Source: a virus | Virus record (IMG/VR): IMGVR_UViG_3300034220_000005 | Coordinates: 1-21,641 of that record | Reading direction: 5' to 3' (one strand) | Length of the DNA stretch: 21,641 bases | In this document: positions 19,890 through 21,641 of the stretch, piece by piece | Layout of the letters: each line of letters begins with the position of its first letter | Position numbering within the stretch: position 1 is the stretch's first letter | The notes under the pieces: generated by a model | The model's input: the letters and a program-made list of their open reading frames with translations, nothing else | Databases searched by the model: none | Told to the model about the DNA's origin: nothing | Position numbers and translations under genes: made by a program

Positions 19890-21374
19890 TCAGGAGAGAA
19901 CGACGATGCGCTGCTTGGCGTTGGGGTCTGCCCGGCGCTTGGTGGAAAGTCCGAAAAGCGCCAACGTGCAGGCGACCAGCGGGGTGATGTCTGCCTGCGT
20001 ATTCACGCGAGCCCATGCCCACGCACCCTCTTGGCCGAGCTTGCGACGCCGCGCGCTAGCCAGTGCCACGTTTAGCGGCGGCTGGTCAAGGTGAGTCAGG
20101 CGAGGCGGCACGTAGACGCCGTCCTCGTCAATGCTGCCCATGCACTCGTCGTAGAACATGCCGCAGGCGTTGCCGTAATCGCGGGAGCCGATCTTGATGA
20201 CCGGAACCTTCGCGTTCAGCAACGCGGGGATCAGCGACCCGGCAGGCGACCCGGCGTCAACGACGAAGCCGATTGGGCGCTGCTTCTCGGTGATCTTGCG
20301 TGCCGCGTCTACAACCCAGTCCACGCTGTTCCGAGTCTCAACCCAGTCCAGTAAGTGCCGGCCATCGGGTCGCCAGCCCGCCATGCCGATTGATGCCCGG
20401 TCGCGCTGGGGGTTGACGTCGATGCCGTAGGCAATCAGCCCCGCCGTCTCGTCCACCTCGTCGACCAGGCCGCGCCACGTTTTCAGGTCGATCACTGCCG
20501 GGCTGCCGTCGTTCGTCCAGATCCCCAACGCCTCGCGGGCGAAGTCTTCCTCGTTGTCGAACAGCCGCCGTAGGCGCTTGATCGCCTTATACGGAGTCCG
20601 AGTACCCAGCGACGGGTTCGCCTTGTGCCACTGCGCCCGGTCATCCAGATCGGCGTCAGCATCGGCAGAAAACTCGATGTAGACGACACCCTCAGACTCA
20701 CCGTCGAGTGCTTCCTCGCGCAGACCCGAGAAGATCGCCGAGTTGTCCTGCGGCCGAGGTGGCGTCCCCATCATGATGATCTGCGGGTTCTCTGCCTGGT
20801 TCATCGTCGGCGCCAGATCCGACAGCGCCGACTCAGACAAGATCTGGGCCTCGTCCAAGATGAGCCGCCGAACCTTCGCCACACCACGGATAGTGCCGCG
20901 CTCACGAGCTGCGAACTTGATGCGCGACCCGTTGCGGAACCCAATCACTTCGTTGCCGGCGGCGCTGTGAATATCAGCCGGGTCGATGTGAGGCAGCAGG
21001 CCGGAGGTCTTGGCGATAGCGGCGAGTGAGTCGAACGTCTCGCGGGCTACTCCGAACCGGTGCGCTGTCCAAATGACCGTGGTGCCGGGGTTGACGATGC
21101 AGTCGGCGAAGACAATCGAGCCGATCAGGTACGTCTTGCCTACCTGCCGAGGGACCGACATGACCACGGTGTCGGCGGCGTAATCTCCATCAGCAGCCTT
21201 GGCCAAGATGCACTGAGCTGTCCCCGCCTGCCACGGATCGTGACCGAGGCCTATGGAGTTGCAGGTCTCGCGCACCGAGGGATAGGCCGAGGAAACGATG
21301 CCCTCAGGCAGCACCACATGGCGAGCTTCAGACAGTCCAGGGAGTGTCGGGCGTGACTGCTGCAAGGCTGACAT
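19890..21374 (-). CDS. Terminase large subunit
   Basis: This 494-residue protein starts ATG 21374, overlapping the small-subunit gene by 47 bases. The ATPase domain shows Walker A VPRQVGKT (about 74-81), an adenine-binding DPWQ (46-49), Walker B RRLILDEAQ (Asp174, Glu175) and a coupling motif MMGTPP (201-206). The RNase H-like nuclease domain has acidic residues Asp319 (YGIDVNP), Asp373 (FVVDAGSPAG) and Asp462 (NTQADITPL). All expected motor and nuclease residues are present, so packaging appears functional. It pumps DNA through the portal and cuts concatemers. Confidence 0.95.
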   Translation of the reverse strand: MSALQQSRPTLPGLSEARHVVLPEGIVSSAYPSVRETCNSIGLGHDPWQAGTAQCILAKAADGDYAADTVVMSVPRQVGKTYLIGSIVFADCIVNPGTTVIWTAHRFGVARETFDSLAAIAKTSGLLPHIDPADIHSAAGNEVIGFRNGSRIKFAARERGTIRGVAKVRRLILDEAQILSESALSDLAPTMNQAENPQIIMMGTPPRPQDNSAIFSGLREEALDGESEGVVYIEFSADADADLDDRAQWHKANPSLGTRTPYKAIKRLRRLFDNEEDFAREALGIWTNDGSPAVIDLKTWRGLVDEVDETAGLIAYGIDVNPQRDRASIGMAGWRPDGRHLLDWVETRNSVDWVVDAARKITEKQRPIGFVVDAGSPAGSLIPALLNAKVPVIKIGSRDYGNACGMFYDECMGSIDEDGVYVPPRLTHLDQPPLNVALASARRRKLGQEGAWAWARVNTQADITPLVACTLALFGLSTKRRADPNAKQRIVVLS

Positions 21375-21594
21375 CGTCCTCCTCGGCTTCGATCGCTTCG
21401 AGCGCCGCGATCTCCTTGCCGAGGTCTCGGAGTTGGCGGACCAGCGGAGCTAGGTAGGCAGGCGGGACACCCGCATCGATTTCACGAGCCACCCGGTCGC
21501 GCAGGGAGACCAGCAGATCCATCTGAGAGGCGTTGGCTGCCTCTGTAACGGACTGGGGGACCCGGGGCTTAGGCAGACGTGCAACGGAACCCAT
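21328..21594 (-). CDS. Terminase small subunit (putative)
   Basis: An 88-residue protein starts at ATG 21594 (MGSVARLPKPRVPQSVTEAA); an AGGAGG lies 4 bases upstream. GTG directly before it (21597) is too close to the ribosome site. The helical body MDLLVSLRDRVAREIDAG, LAPLVRQLRDLGKEIAALEA and an acidic tail resemble the short TerS-like proteins directly before actinophage large terminases, whose C-terminal helix mediates oligomerisation. No HTH is obvious at the N-terminus. Identification is by position and pattern. Confidence 0.65.
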   Translation of the reverse strand: MGSVARLPKPRVPQSVTEAANASQMDLLVSLRDRVAREIDAGVPPAYLAPLVRQLRDLGKEIAALEAIEAEEDDVSLAAVTPDTPWTV

Positions 21595-21641
21595 CACGCC
21601 TCCTAGGGGCCTTTTTTCGGTTCTGAGAATAGGGAGCGGCA

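Noticed and set aside
21598-21617. Stem GCCTC/GGGGC followed by TTTTTT on the plus strand, resembling an intrinsic terminator
   Set aside because: The stem has only five pairs including a G-T and a 3-base loop, overlaps the small terminase ribosome site, and no plus-strand gene reads into it within the window.
1-21641. CRISPR array or attachment site
   Set aside because: No regularly spaced direct repeats and no integrase or tRNA-end duplication were seen.

Overview
The window is most of the virion-structure module of a siphovirus, probably a prophage or prophage remnant, in a high-GC actinobacterium. The evidence is the strongly GC-biased third codon positions, the frequent GTG and TTG starts, and the gene set: an SPP1-type portal, lambda-type gpD and gpE capsid proteins, and a ReqiPepy6-gp37-like tail hub. 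By composition and by the type of IS3 elements present I would guess a Nocardioidaceae- or Mycobacteriales-like host, but that is inference. No integrase, repressor, lysis or replication gene lies in the window. All phage genes read on the minus strand, so phage order runs from high to low coordinates.  Layout in transcription order. DNA packaging and portal: small terminase (21594-21328), large terminase (21374-19890), SPP1-type portal (19874-18450), MuF-like minor head protein (18469-17900). Then comes a 2.6 kb block of two nested IS3-family insertion sequences on the plus strand (15282-17870). Head: scaffold (15112-14492), gpD-like decoration protein (14440-14054), gpE-like major capsid protein (14048-13017), a 51-residue protein (12999-12844). 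Neck: connector (12827-12411), stopper (12424-12080), gp10-like protein (12078-11833), a 44-residue Cys/His-rich protein (11836-11702) and tail terminator (11709-11344). Tail: major tail protein (11176-10589), two tail-assembly chaperone frames joined by a -1 frameshift (10499-9757), tape measure with two cell-wall-peptidase-like domains (9760-6641), distal tail protein (6630-5689), tail hub carrying an apparent TagC/P68-RBP-like beta-propeller (5522-3534), a pectate-lyase-fold tail spike (3533-1863), a putative receptor-binding minor tail protein (1849-887), a coiled-coil tail protein (883-179), and the start of another gene running off the left edge (179-1).  Working together, the terminase fills a head built from scaffold, gpE and gpD. 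The neck proteins close the head and join it to a long tube whose length is set by the tape measure. The distal tip combines Dit, hub, spike and minor tail proteins for recognition and probably surface-polysaccharide cleavage.  Points that go beyond a routine structural module: two perfect, interleaved 9-bp stems (H-type pseudoknot topology) between the major tail gene and the chaperone genes; several overlapping stem-loops in front of the major tail gene; two nested IS3 elements with exact 3-bp target duplications, the outer one sitting in what was a perfect hairpin; a propeller domain inserted in the tail hub; an M23-like domain with one zinc ligand replaced; a tiny gene overlapping both neighbours in the neck cluster; and a lower-GC plus-strand ORF between Dit and hub.
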